A stretch of 5,187 nt of DNA from the NCBI GenBank assembly GCA_005889025.1, contig VBCZ01000217.1, positions 1 to 5,187 on the forward strand. The letters run 5' to 3'. The stretch is from Betaproteobacteria bacterium (GTDB lineage: Bacteria; Pseudomonadota; Gammaproteobacteria; Burkholderiales; Casimicrobiaceae). Within the stretch, counting starts at the first letter, position 1, and each line of letters opens with the position of its first letter. Of this stretch, positions 5,174-5,187 are shown piece after piece. Below the pieces are notes generated by a model that was not told the DNA's origin, ran no database searches, and saw nothing but the letters and a program-made list of their open reading frames with translations. The position numbers and the translations under genes were made by a program.

Positions 5174-5187
5174 CGTCAAAACGAACC

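Noticed and set aside
1..5187. CRISPR array, tRNA, rRNA or insertion sequence
   Set aside because: I saw no regularly spaced direct repeats, no cloverleaf-like sequence and no transposase fragment in the window.

Overview
This is a high-GC bacterial window. Its codon use, the HigBA and HsdM/HsdR family relationships and the type of dispersed palindromes suggest a proteobacterium, probably a betaproteobacterium of soil or sediment type; that assignment is inference from style, not from a marker gene. All supported genes are on the + strand.

Left part (1-714): a complete type II toxin-antitoxin module, with a HigB-like mRNA interferase (103-384) followed 11 bases later by a HigA-like XRE antitoxin (396-701). 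Directly upstream are two overlapping near-palindromes (60-80 and 76-96) that look like the autoregulatory operator.

Middle-left (715-1679): the remains of a type I restriction-modification locus collapsed to about 1 kb. The N-terminal domain of HsdM is fused in frame to the end of the HsdR helicase motor. A one-base deletion near 1279 shifts the frame inside the motor, a second large deletion near 1594 jumps to the last piece of HsdR, and that piece is also cut short. hsdS, the methyltransferase catalytic domain and the HsdR nuclease domain are absent from the window, so the system cannot work, while the neighbouring toxin-antitoxin pair looks intact.

Middle (1680-2917): a short intergenic stretch with a small hairpin and a doubtful 42-codon ORF, then an intact secreted kelch protein (1865-2917) whose sequence fits a closed six-bladed beta-propeller.

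Right part (2918-5187): a two-armed palindromic repeat (about 2970-3069) runs into the 5' end of a hydantoinase A / 5-oxoprolinase family gene. The body of that gene (about 3141-5102) is well preserved, but its first ATP-binding motif lies in another frame (3071-3139) and the following segment appears to be deleted, so the gene is probably 5'-damaged. Downstream (5109-5173) are two adjacent hairpins, a possible terminator combined with a dispersed repeat. The hydantoinase B partner would be expected just beyond the window but is not visible.

I see no convincing new system. The most notable points are the tandem operator, the compressed type I restriction relic beside a live-looking toxin-antitoxin pair, and the frame-split start of the hydantoinase gene next to a repeat.
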